The position numbers and the translations under genes are program-made. Of a stretch of 39,142 bases of DNA, positions 1 through 9,444 are shown piece by piece (the first letter of the stretch is position 1; every line of letters begins with the position of its first letter). Origin of the DNA: a virus. The stretch lies in the IMG/VR virus record IMGVR_UViG_3300043099_000404, positions 1 to 39,142 of that record. The stretch is one strand, 5' to 3'. The notes below the pieces were generated by a model. The model was not told the DNA's origin. It searched no databases and saw nothing but the letters and a program-made list of their open reading frames with translations.

Positions 1-1927
1 AAATAACAGAACGGGTGACTCGGTTCCTGATCGCCGTGTCGAACGGTGGGCCGCCCAGCTGGCCGCTGCGAGCGTCAATGGTGAGGCCACCTACAAAACA
101 GGCGTTTCCGGCATCGTCTTGGCCGGAGAAGATAATTCGCCCGCCGTTGCGTTGCACAATGCTGCGCTGGATGCTGCGGGCAGTGGGGGCAGGGGGTACA
201 CGGAAGAACTGTGTGCCAGCCCTGGATGAAGTCCATTGGTGTGCAATGGCAGTCAACAGAGATCGCTCAATTACTCTCACACGCTCTACCGGAGAGGGCG
301 CAGGGCCAGATCCAACTTCAAAGAAGTAATTGTCTAAAGTTGCAACCAGTCGAGCAAACAAGGCGTCAATAAAAGCATCGACTCCAGAGCTAAAGGACGT
401 GTTGGTTTTGATGTAATCACGGATAAAGACCCAGCTCAATTTCCAGTCGGCCAGTTGGTTATATGGGAGCACTGGCAGACCATCAAACTTGAAGAAACCG
501 TCAGCCACGTTAAGCATAGGTTCGTCGGTTCCGTACTCAAGGCAAACGCCAATAGCGTCCGCAATGAGTCCAGTATCCTTGGCAAACAGAGCTTGTTGAG
601 TCGCGGTCCATGTCCTGAGGCCATTGATGTAGGACGAGGCTGCGGATACTAAAGCTGTCTTAATTCCGGCAATCGAAGCTTGTGCTCCGGTCGATGATGC
701 AATTACCTCCGGCGCCACTTTCAGCGGCTCGATCCGGGGCACCGTGCCTTCGCTCCAGAGGGAGTAGTCCCCAAACTGGGAGGAGCATCCAGACAAAACC
801 ATGTTGCCGCCCGCCAGGCACATGAAGTGCTTATGCTGACCGACGCCAATGGCGTTCACGCAGTTAATATGTGCTCGGTTCTTGGCTACATATCCAATAC
901 CATTCTTAGATGCAGGGGTAAAGCCCCACGTCATCATGTTGGGATAGACAGAGTATGCGGATAGCACGGATCCATCGGCAATAGCGCAGCCACCACCTCT
1001 TGGTTGAGCTGGATTGCCGTTGGCTGCATCCCCTGGCAGGGGGGTAGGGACATCAGTGAGTGCCGCTGTAACGACACAATTCTGCCCGTATGGCACACCC
1101 CCTGGGAGAATGATCGCGCCAGGCCGGAAGGCCATAGCGAAGCCCGTAGAGGGGTTGGCAAAGTCGTTAACTCTCCAACCGGTAAACTTCAGGCCATAGA
1201 GGTGGCATCCGTTTCCCATCAAGAAGACATTTTTCTGGGCATTGGCATCGCTATTGCTTACTGGTCTAATTACAGCTCGGCGCTGCATGTTGGTGGAATC
1301 GACAGTGGTAAAGTCGGGAAGTGGTAGCTCGCCTTCGGTGACTGCATCGCCCAATAGCTTGATAGTCCAGCCAGCAGTATCTGCTTGATCTAAAATATAC
1401 TCTATTGCCCTCTCGGGCGACAGAAACGGCCTGTCGTCATTTCTCCCGGTAGAGGTGTTACTGCCTTCCGGGCTGACATACACTGTCTTGTAGACGGAAT
1501 GGCTGGGTGCGGCCCGAACGGTGATGTTCTGGGTGCCGTTGAATGACACGCCGTTGATGGTGCGTGCCGTGGTCAATCTGTCTGCCCTGGATGCGGCTAC
1601 CGCTGTATCAGCACTGTCAGCTTCTAGTGCCCTTTCAGTTATCTGTAGGGCTTGCCTGAAGTTCTCATTTAGTGCCTCATTCGTGATAATGGTGGTATTC
1701 GTAAAATCGTTTAGCGGACTATCAACTGGAGGTTTTCTCTCTAGAACAATAGAGGCGTCGTTCGCTGGTGCTACATCAAAACGGATAATAGTTTCAGAAA
1801 ACCAAATATAGGCAGTGGTTAGAACCCCATTGATCCTAGCGGTTACATGTGACTTGCGGATGTAGTCTGCAGGAACAACAAAGTCACGTTGAGACCCGTT
1901 CCCGGTGTAGGTAAGTCTGTAGGCCAT
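1..1927 (-). CDS. Tail fibre protein (T7 gp17-like N-terminus), partial
   Basis: An ATG at 1927 opens a frame of 642 codons that leaves the left edge without a stop, so the C-terminus is missing. Residues 1-100 resemble the T7 gp17 particle-binding domain: a start like MAYRLTYTGNG, an RDFVVP strand, a VLERKPPVDSPLNDF segment and a following helix NEALNENFRQALQITERAL. From about residue 145 it changes to a beta-rich region opening with VYVSPEGSNTSTGRNDDRPF, which looks like the start of a right-handed beta-helix fibre body. T7 gp17 attaches to the tail through its N-terminus and binds the receptor with its C-terminus; here the receptor end is not visible. It starts 3 bp after the upstream gene's stop, in the late operon. 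Confidence 0.9.
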   Translation of the reverse strand, partial: MAYRLTYTGNGSQRDFVVPADYIRKSHVTARINGVLTTAYIWFSETIIRFDVAPANDASIVLERKPPVDSPLNDFTNTTIITNEALNENFRQALQITERALEADSADTAVAASRADRLTTARTINGVSFNGTQNITVRAAPSHSVYKTVYVSPEGSNTSTGRNDDRPFLSPERAIEYILDQADTAGWTIKLLGDAVTEGELPLPDFTTVDSTNMQRRAVIRPVSNSDANAQKNVFLMGNGCHLYGLKFTGWRVNDFANPSTGFAMAFRPGAIILPGGVPYGQNCVVTAALTDVPTPLPGDAANGNPAQPRGGGCAIADGSVLSAYSVYPNMMTWGFTPASKNGIGYVAKNRAHINCVNAIGVGQHKHFMCLAGGNMVLSGCSSQFGDYSLWSEGTVPRIEPLKVAPEVIASSTGAQASIAGIKTALVSAASSYINGLRTWTATQQALFAKDTGLIADAIGVCLEYGTDEPMLNVADGFFKFDGLPVLPYNQLADWKLSWVFIRDYIKTNTSFSSGVDAFIDALFARLVATLDNYFFEVGSGPAPSPVERVRVIERSLLTAIAHQWTSSRAGTQFFRVPPAPTARSIQRSIVQRNGGRIIFSGQDDAGNACFVGGLTIDARSGQLGGPPFDTAIRNRVTRSVI

Positions 1928-1930
1928 CTA

Positions 1931-4900
1931 TCAATTCGGCATTGTTGTCAGTTTCTGCAAGACTGTTTCTCTGTTCCTCTTGCTGTATTCACCTTGACGG
2001 AAGTTACGCCGCATCTGAGCTGCTTCTTGCAGCCTCACACGGAAGTCCTCATTCTCTGAAGCCATAGCCATCTGAGCTGCACGTCTCATGGAGTTGACCC
2101 GGCCTTGTATCAATTGAATGTGCGGGGGGGCGAGGCTAGGCTCATCCGGGTTGTATGGGCGCCTATCCCAGCTGTCACGAAGCTCCACGTACTCAGGGGT
2201 CTGGATCAACTCCTCCAGGGAGTCACGGAGGCCCATGTCGAACATGCGCTTGTGTAGCTCGTTCTTATCCTCAGGTGTCATCTCCATGCTCTGAGGGCCT
2301 CGATCAAAGTCCCTAAAGCCATAGCCATCATCAGACAGTGCCCACTTGAGGGGGTCCTCAGTTGGGGTGCTGATTCGGATGGGAGAGTTGGCGTTGAAGA
2401 ATCCACCTGTAGCAGAGATGCCTGGCTCCCCGGTGAAGGGGTCAATTGAGAGGGCACCTGTGCTGACCATACCAGCTGAAGCCTGCTCCCACACTCTATC
2501 TGACAGGCTCTTGTACTCCTTCCTGTAAGGACTGATCGTGTTAAAGATACCACGACGGAAGCCTGACAAGGGTAGGCTGTTGTTGATCAGGTTAGCCAAC
2601 ACTACTTCACGTTGTGATTCAGAGGTTCTAGGGTTGATCATCTCTGCAATGGCTTGCATACCAGCAAAGAACGATTTATCAGTCAAACCAGAGGCAATGG
2701 TAAATGCTGCGTATGCACCTAGATGGTGTCCAGCATCGTTGTACCCAAGCATGGCCAAGTTAACAGCATCCGCTGTCATGCCAAGAATTGTGGCAGCAGG
2801 TTCAGATGAACTGAAGTCAATCAACTTTCCACCAACCTTCACTGTCAGGGGTCTGATTCCAGCTGCATCCCATGCAAGTTTTGCTCTGGATCCTGGAGGA
2901 GGGCCGTAGCCGTACAGGTTTCCACTGGCTGCGAGCATTGCTCCACCCATCACCATCATCATCCCTGTTCCAACTCGTCCCTCGTACACAGCTAGTTTGG
3001 CCTGTGCTTCTGGGTCTTTCGACTCCTTTGCAAGCCTAGCCACTTCAGCATAGTCTTTGGTGAATGCTTTGTTGAGGAATGGGGTGTGTTTACCAACGTA
3101 CCTGAGAATCTCCGATGGTGTGTTCACAACAGGAACAAACCACTTAAGCACTGGAACAGCTTCAAGGAACGAAGAGAACCTCTTAACTGCCTCAAATGGG
3201 TCACCCTGGAACGTACCCTGAGCAATCCACTCCTTGAGGTCATCATCCAGGATGCTCCCATCAGGTGCAATCTTCTGGTTGAACTCACCTAGGGCCAGGT
3301 CAAACTTCTCTTTGAGGTTCCCACCATCCCGAGAGGCAACAAACATGCTCTCCTGATATGACCACTGACGAAGCAGTAGATTTTGGAAAGCTTCATCCCC
3401 AGCAGTCAGTAAACGTGTAGGCCAACTGAACAACGGGTTAGCGGCAATGAACCTGTGCTGCAGCTTCATGAAGTTAGCAGCCGCCTTTTCTGAGGGAGTC
3501 TTGGCTCGTGCAATCAGTTCAGCAATCTCGTCATCAGTCTTTGCATTGCTTACGTGATATTTACCATCTCCAGACAACTTGATGGATGCTGGGTCCTTCA
3601 GGGCCTTGGCTCCAGCCGTGAATGCCTCACCAAGTCCCATGACCAGGCCGTGCATCCCAGCCATGCTTGCTCGGATAGAGTGCTCATCGAGGTTGGTTAC
3701 ACCATAGATCATCGAAGACAAAGGCCGCTCAATGACGTTGTAGGCGTTACCGCTGATGTTCCTGAGCTGGGTGATAGGTCCACTGAAGATGCTGTTGATC
3801 ATCACTGAGCCAGCATCCTTGATTCCCACCTTCCTGACAAGTTGCCAGAATGGGATGATCTTCTCAGGGTTACCTCCTGAAGCTCGGAGGGACGCAGCAA
3901 TAGCCAAGATGTCCTGGCGTGCCTCTTCAACGTCTCCAGCCTTCCACTTGTCCTGGATGCTCTTCAGGGTCTGGAGGATGTCATCAAATCCATCCATGCC
4001 CTCATCACCTTTAGCCAGTAGGTTGATGTTTCCGGTCTGACGGTTGATGGGCAGGCCGAACATACGCACCCTGCGACCAGCTCGTGAGGAGGTCTCCTTT
4101 GTGAGCCGGAGAGTGGCAGCCAGGTTGTCGATCATCCGATCCACAGTGTTGCCAAGTGGTTGACCTTCTTCGGTTAGGTGGATCACTTCATCAGCCAGTT
4201 TGGCGGCTTTCTCAGCTGTACTCTTGATGTAGGTCCTACCTACGATCACACCTGGATCATTGAATTGCTCAACCGTGATACCATCAGCTTGACGTACCTG
4301 CTCTACCAATCCACGCTTGCGGAAGGCTTCGATGGGCTTGTCAAGTGCAGACAGGTCGTCTCCGGTGACTGACTCAAGGAGATCACGCTCAGCCTGCAAA
4401 GCGTCAGCCATGTTCTCTCGATCAGGCTTGAAGCGTGAGGCAGCGAACTCCTGGACCTCAGGACGGTTGATGCCTGCATCGAGGATACGAGCAGCAGGGC
4501 CTTCCTGGAGCCCCAGGAGTTTGGTCTGAGCATCCGTCAGGACGGAGACAGTGCCAGTACGGGCCTTGATGGCATCAGTGATGTCCACCGGCTCAAACGT
4601 GGCTGACCGTTCCTGAGGAAGCAGGTTGTAATCAGCGGGAGTGTACCCAGTGCTGATGTCTGCATCCAGGGAGCGGTTGAGGTTGATCAGGACTCTCTCT
4701 TGGGCATCGAGGTCTTCCTGCTTGCCAGGAGGTATAAGGTCTCCCATCTCCTCCAGTTCTTGACGCTGAACAGCGATCTCATCGAGGCGTGCCTGGATGT
4801 CATCTTGGGAGCGAAGGGTAATATCAGCAAACAACTCGCTTTCACGGGTTGCGGCTTGTGCTACCTCATCGGCAGCCTTGGTCATCTCCTCGTTGGCAGC

Positions 4901-5941
4901 CCTCAGGGCTTGCTGGAAAGCTTCAATTTTGTCCTGATTGCTTTTGGTTTTACCTCGCTTTCCAGGTACAGGTGCGTCTGGGTCAGACTTGACTTCCCCT
5001 GTGGTTGACAGCGCGTAGGACTTCCTCGCAGCCTTGAGGCCACGAATTGCAACAGCTGCAGCCGCAGAGATACCACTCCCCTCAAGGATAGCCTTGACTC
5101 GTGAACTCGCTGCCGTGTCGTCTTCGTCGCTGATCAAGTAGTCGATCAGTCCAAGGTTATCTTGGAGTTCCTCAGGAAGAAGCCCCTTGATCAGGCCAGT
5201 CAGGTTGGGGTCACCCTTTTTTGTGGTGATGATGTCTGCAATGCCGGATGACACTTCAGCCTTTATAGCAACACCTACCTTACCGGTGGCTTTAGGGAGT
5301 GCCCTCCAGGCGGTGCTCATTGTCGCCCCGAAGGTTACCAGATTCTGCGCAAACTTACCACCAGCAGTCTTAGGTACAAACACTCCTGTGTTCAGCCTAG
5401 GCTCCACATACTCTGGGTGGAATGGATTCTGAGAGGGATCGGTCTCAATCCCAACCGCATTCCTGCCTACCATACGCACCACATCGGTGACCGCAGCCCC
5501 CGTGTCGATCACATTCTCCAGAGCACGCGCAGGGACACCACCAAGGACCCTCTTGGTCTCTGCAACCGCTGGGGTGGATGGACTGAGTGGCTGCGGTCCT
5601 CCTTGGGCCTTCCTGCGCCTCTGAGAGGCCTCTGCTTGCTGGACAGTGACAGGCTCCTTCCCGGCTGCGCCCCGGATCACGTTCCCAAGGGCATTACCGG
5701 CAGCCTTGGCACCCCACTCGACTTCGTTGGTCACCTTGTCGATGGCCTTGCCGATGGGCTCCAGGGGGTTGCTGGTCCTCTTGGCTCCGGGTTTCTTCTT
5801 GTTGGCTTCCTTCATCCGTTCTTCGGACGAGGGGCCTTTTGGACGAGGGGCTGGCCTCAGCTTCGCCTTCTCTTCCTCGGTCATTTCAGTAATGGGAGCC
5901 GGTTGGCCCCCAGTGATCTGAAGTGTCTTGTAGATAGACAT
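1931..5941 (-). CDS. Large internal virion (ejection) protein, T7 gp16 position
   Basis: The 1336-residue protein lies directly before the tail fibre, which is the position of T7 gp16 (1318 aa), the core protein that is ejected and forms a DNA-entry channel across the envelope. The N-terminal 130 residues are basic and Pro/Gly/Ala-rich, followed by long helical and coiled-coil stretches (about 330-430). Around residues 985-1010 a Gly/Met/Ala-rich hydrophobic segment (GTGMMMVMGGAMLAASG) could insert in a membrane. The N-terminal lytic transglycosylase typical of T7 gp16 is not seen; wall-hydrolase domains sit in the upstream gene instead. The function is inferred from size and synteny, as sequence similarity to T7 is not obvious. 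Confidence 0.8.
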   Translation of the reverse strand: MSIYKTLQITGGQPAPITEMTEEEKAKLRPAPRPKGPSSEERMKEANKKKPGAKRTSNPLEPIGKAIDKVTNEVEWGAKAAGNALGNVIRGAAGKEPVTVQQAEASQRRRKAQGGPQPLSPSTPAVAETKRVLGGVPARALENVIDTGAAVTDVVRMVGRNAVGIETDPSQNPFHPEYVEPRLNTGVFVPKTAGGKFAQNLVTFGATMSTAWRALPKATGKVGVAIKAEVSSGIADIITTKKGDPNLTGLIKGLLPEELQDNLGLIDYLISDEDDTAASSRVKAILEGSGISAAAAVAIRGLKAARKSYALSTTGEVKSDPDAPVPGKRGKTKSNQDKIEAFQQALRAANEEMTKAADEVAQAATRESELFADITLRSQDDIQARLDEIAVQRQELEEMGDLIPPGKQEDLDAQERVLINLNRSLDADISTGYTPADYNLLPQERSATFEPVDITDAIKARTGTVSVLTDAQTKLLGLQEGPAARILDAGINRPEVQEFAASRFKPDRENMADALQAERDLLESVTGDDLSALDKPIEAFRKRGLVEQVRQADGITVEQFNDPGVIVGRTYIKSTAEKAAKLADEVIHLTEEGQPLGNTVDRMIDNLAATLRLTKETSSRAGRRVRMFGLPINRQTGNINLLAKGDEGMDGFDDILQTLKSIQDKWKAGDVEEARQDILAIAASLRASGGNPEKIIPFWQLVRKVGIKDAGSVMINSIFSGPITQLRNISGNAYNVIERPLSSMIYGVTNLDEHSIRASMAGMHGLVMGLGEAFTAGAKALKDPASIKLSGDGKYHVSNAKTDDEIAELIARAKTPSEKAAANFMKLQHRFIAANPLFSWPTRLLTAGDEAFQNLLLRQWSYQESMFVASRDGGNLKEKFDLALGEFNQKIAPDGSILDDDLKEWIAQGTFQGDPFEAVKRFSSFLEAVPVLKWFVPVVNTPSEILRYVGKHTPFLNKAFTKDYAEVARLAKESKDPEAQAKLAVYEGRVGTGMMMVMGGAMLAASGNLYGYGPPPGSRAKLAWDAAGIRPLTVKVGGKLIDFSSSEPAATILGMTADAVNLAMLGYNDAGHHLGAYAAFTIASGLTDKSFFAGMQAIAEMINPRTSESQREVVLANLINNSLPLSGFRRGIFNTISPYRKEYKSLSDRVWEQASAGMVSTGALSIDPFTGEPGISATGGFFNANSPIRISTPTEDPLKWALSDDGYGFRDFDRGPQSMEMTPEDKNELHKRMFDMGLRDSLEELIQTPEYVELRDSWDRRPYNPDEPSLAPPHIQLIQGRVNSMRRAAQMAMASENEDFRVRLQEAAQMRRNFRQGEYSKRNRETVLQKLTTMPN

Positions 5942-5946
5942 TGTTT

Positions 5947-8900
5947 TTATCGAAGTGGATATTTCCTCATCACACCATCGTATGCTCGCCGCAGCAAGCC
6001 GAGAATGTAACGGGGAACTGTACCGTTAGGGAATGCAAGGTGAATGTGCTCACCATGACCAGGATCACCTGGACCTAGAAGCTCTAGACCGTACTTGTTG
6101 GCAATAGGCATCCACGCATCCTTGAGGGCACGCTTCCTCTCTTGCCAGTAGCTCTTGGGCTCAGTCTTTGATCTCCAGTCTGTGATGTCGATGGCGCGAT
6201 CGGAGTAGTGATGGGAGTTATCAGAGTGACCACCAACTTTGGCGTTACCCTTTCCGACATACCCACGCTGCTTGTCGAAGGCTGAATGCTCAGCAACACT
6301 TAGGCCTAGGCCGTGGAGCATCTTACCTACATCAACAATGGTGGCTAGAGTACCATCACCGGGATCTGGGCTGTTGCTTATGGCACGCTGATAACGCTCG
6401 CGTGCAAGCTTCAACATGGCTGCAGTTTGAGATGCAGGGATGGAGGCCCGATTACCGGCTAGGCCATTGTAACGGCTTCCTCCTGCTTTGTTCTTCAGAA
6501 CTGCCCACTCATCTGATGCCTCATTGACAGCTCCAACCAGGTCGTTGCTCTGACCCTTGATGTATGCAGACAGTGTGGGACGTTGACCATTGAGCAGTAG
6601 GGCAGCGCCGAGTCGATCTTGAACTTCAGGAGTCATCCTGTCATCCATAGACACACCAGATCCACGGACAGCAAGCTCCATAGTTCCACCAATGATCTGG
6701 TAACGACCGAAGGCATTGATGATCCCCCTCTTTTGGAGGCTAATCACTTCACGCACTGTTAGCTGGTCTGCTGTCTTGCCGGTAATGGATTGGATGCCTC
6801 CTCGTGTGTCGTCAGAGACCCTACGGTTCACCGCATTGTATCCTTGGGCTCCAGCCTCGGGACCAGCGATCATGTCAAGGATTGGACGAACAGCTTCAAC
6901 CTCAAAGTCCCCACCACCTTCACTTCGATCAATCACCACCTCACCATTGACCAGTTGAACCTTACCCATGTTGGCCAGTTTGGTCTGAGCTACAGCACCC
7001 TTGCTCTGCATTTCCAAGAACTGACGGGTCCGCATGAACCTCTCGTAGCCATAGGCACGCCTCTGCTCTGGGAGTCGTGGGAGTACCTGTAGCTGTGCTT
7101 CCTGTGGGTTGATGAGGCTCTGCTGTTGCATCTGAATAACAACTGGGAGCTGCTGTATGGGGGCTGTATCCATGCCGTTGACTTTTGCTTGCTGTGTGAG
7201 TACGCTGTGTGCTGGAAGACCTGTGACATTGACGATGCCCTGAACTCGTGGAGTTGGCAGCTGACCTTGGGAGATACGCTGTATGTTCTCCTCCAGTTCA
7301 GTGGTAGCAACAGTCGCGTCTTGCCTCACATTGGGGAGTGTTAGGGCTTGTGGTACAATACCTCTCGCATCGGAGGATCTACCGGTTGGGGAGTTGGGGT
7401 TACGAACAGTTGAAGTGATGCGATTACTGAAGTCAACAGGGAATCCATCAAACAGTATTTCTCGCTTACCATCTGCTCCTATGGCCCCCTCCTTGGTCTT
7501 GACTTGGTATGCTGGATCCTTTAGTGCTGTCCCAATGTACTTGAGTGCCTCTGCCTGTATAGCTGATGCAGATGGTACAACCTTTTGACTGTTAATCCAG
7601 TTGGACAAATGCAGCATGGTCTCTGCTGTTAGGGTTTCAACCCTTGCACGTCCACCACCTCCAGTCTTCTGGATTGTATCTAAGCCTGCACCTTGGATAA
7701 TGGCTCTTGTAAACTCGGCTGTTGCCAAACCTTTAATCGAGGATTCCTGAGCTTTGATTACCTCATTACCGGCGTTGAGTGGACGCTTGCTTCTGAAGAA
7801 GTCTGCCTGGGCATTGGTCAGCTGACCATCAAGCATCATCTGCTCAAGGCGATCTTCCGATGGAATCTCTCCTGTCTTTTCCCAGGTATCGACAACCGCT
7901 TCAAAGGCATTCTCTGAGGCAGTAATAGGACGTGTGTTGAAGTCCTGCAGCTCTTGCTGTGCCCTAGGGCTGTTGGCTTCAGACAGTTTGCCCAGCTGAG
8001 TCTTGTACCACGTATTGGCTTCAACGATCTTGTTGGGATCGCTTCCTGCTGCTTTCAATCGCTCTTGATGCTCAAGTTTGAGTTGAGGTACAAGGCTGTC
8101 GGCAGCTTCGATGGCCATCCGAACGTTGCTACGATCCTCTGCTTCAAGGCTATCGTAGGATTCACGGAATGCAGCTTGATACCTGGGATGCTCTCCCCAT
8201 GATCCGAGTCCAGGCTGCTCGTTGCTGACATTGGATCTCTCCAGTTGAGCCAATAACTCAGGGTCTCCCACACGTACAGCATAGCTGAGTACAGCTGGTA
8301 TAAGTACGTCATTGGCCTCCCTGTTACTTAGACCTGTGGCTCTCAATGCAGTGGTTTTGGAGTTGATCCATTCAGTCATCCCATAGAAGTCATCCTTGCC
8401 TATGCCAGCCGCTTCTACACCAATACTGAGTGTGATGTCCTCCCTTTCCTGCTCTTGCTGTTGCTTCCTATTCTCATTGATTACCCTTTCAGCCGTCTGG
8501 GCATTGACCTCAGTGGATCTAGGGTACAGGTGTTCAGCCAGGATTGCTGGGTTGACATTTTTTAGTCCAGCATTCTCAAGTAGGAATGCAGCCCCAGCAT
8601 TGATTGCCGCAAACGTCTCCGCAGAGCCACGGGCAGCCAGCTCCTTGGGACTGATCATCTGACCAGGATTCAGGGGATCTGGGATGATCTTCTCATCTGA
8701 GTTTATCCAGGTGTTGATGCCTACCTGCCACTCGGCAGCCATCTTTCTGGTGGCGCCAACAGCACGATAGTAGGCTCTCCAGCTTCTCCTGATAGGAGAC
8801 TTCTTTCGCTGGTCTTCAGCCTGGATAGCATCAGTCTGAGCCAGCACCTCATTAGCCTGCCCTTCAGCCGCTGCAGCTGCCCCTAGGACTTTTCCAGCTT

Positions 8901-9435
8901 GGATGACAGTTTCCTGATCTTCAATTGGCATCCCCTCAGAAGCACCAAGGGCAAGACCTATGCCTTTCTCCTTGTTGATGTAGGCCAGCTCCTGGTCCCT
9001 GATGATACTAGCTGCAGTTTCAGAGATAGCAGCAAACGACTTGAGGTTCTGGTCACGTACCTCAGCATTGAGCCGTAGGGACCGTTGCCTGATGTCCTGA
9101 TCTACAGCTCGTGTTTGTTCAGCCTGCCGAAGGCCAAGCTCTTGTCCCCTCAGGAACGTCTCGTTGCTGAATTGTTGGGCACGTTGGAAGTCATCCAGGC
9201 GAGAACGAAGGAACCTCTCATTGGCTGCATCGTTCTGCCTGAGTGATCTTGAGAATGTTTCTACCTGGAACTCACCTGTAGAAGCGGCGGCAGCCTGGGA
9301 ACTTTCAAGTGCCCGGTTGTCAGTCCGTTGTTGTACTTCTCCAGCTCGCTCCAGGCTTCTGTTGAAGTCAGCCTGTTGCTTGGCTGCAGCACCTGAACGG
9401 TCAACCGCAGCGACCGTGATTTTACCAGTTGCCAT
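5947..9435 (-). CDS. Internal virion protein (gp15 position) with C-terminal muramidase-like and M15 peptidase-like domains
   Basis: This 1162-residue protein has a Gln/Arg-rich helical N-terminus (1-200) and a long helical middle. Two hydrolase-like modules end it. Residues about 855-1010 contain EAGAQGYNAVNRR (Glu860) followed by FGRYQI, the layout of lambda-type lysozymes (GH104-like). Residues about 1030-1140 show SHHYSDRAID (Ser1074, His1076, Asp1083) and then GEHIH (Glu1129, His1132). These fit the SxHxxGxAxD and ExxH metal-site motifs of M15 D,D-carboxypeptidases, with Gly replaced by Asp. The protein is likely ejected and opens the peptidoglycan layer during DNA entry. T7 gp15 has no such domains, so this is a rearranged version of the T7 core. 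Domain calls are by motif only. Confidence 0.82.
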   Translation of the reverse strand: MATGKITVAAVDRSGAAAKQQADFNRSLERAGEVQQRTDNRALESSQAAAASTGEFQVETFSRSLRQNDAANERFLRSRLDDFQRAQQFSNETFLRGQELGLRQAEQTRAVDQDIRQRSLRLNAEVRDQNLKSFAAISETAASIIRDQELAYINKEKGIGLALGASEGMPIEDQETVIQAGKVLGAAAAAEGQANEVLAQTDAIQAEDQRKKSPIRRSWRAYYRAVGATRKMAAEWQVGINTWINSDEKIIPDPLNPGQMISPKELAARGSAETFAAINAGAAFLLENAGLKNVNPAILAEHLYPRSTEVNAQTAERVINENRKQQQEQEREDITLSIGVEAAGIGKDDFYGMTEWINSKTTALRATGLSNREANDVLIPAVLSYAVRVGDPELLAQLERSNVSNEQPGLGSWGEHPRYQAAFRESYDSLEAEDRSNVRMAIEAADSLVPQLKLEHQERLKAAGSDPNKIVEANTWYKTQLGKLSEANSPRAQQELQDFNTRPITASENAFEAVVDTWEKTGEIPSEDRLEQMMLDGQLTNAQADFFRSKRPLNAGNEVIKAQESSIKGLATAEFTRAIIQGAGLDTIQKTGGGGRARVETLTAETMLHLSNWINSQKVVPSASAIQAEALKYIGTALKDPAYQVKTKEGAIGADGKREILFDGFPVDFSNRITSTVRNPNSPTGRSSDARGIVPQALTLPNVRQDATVATTELEENIQRISQGQLPTPRVQGIVNVTGLPAHSVLTQQAKVNGMDTAPIQQLPVVIQMQQQSLINPQEAQLQVLPRLPEQRRAYGYERFMRTRQFLEMQSKGAVAQTKLANMGKVQLVNGEVVIDRSEGGGDFEVEAVRPILDMIAGPEAGAQGYNAVNRRVSDDTRGGIQSITGKTADQLTVREVISLQKRGIINAFGRYQIIGGTMELAVRGSGVSMDDRMTPEVQDRLGAALLLNGQRPTLSAYIKGQSNDLVGAVNEASDEWAVLKNKAGGSRYNGLAGNRASIPASQTAAMLKLARERYQRAISNSPDPGDGTLATIVDVGKMLHGLGLSVAEHSAFDKQRGYVGKGNAKVGGHSDNSHHYSDRAIDITDWRSKTEPKSYWQERKRALKDAWMPIANKYGLELLGPGDPGHGEHIHLAFPNGTVPRYILGLLRRAYDGVMRKYPLR

Positions 9436-9444
9436 GTTGTTCTA

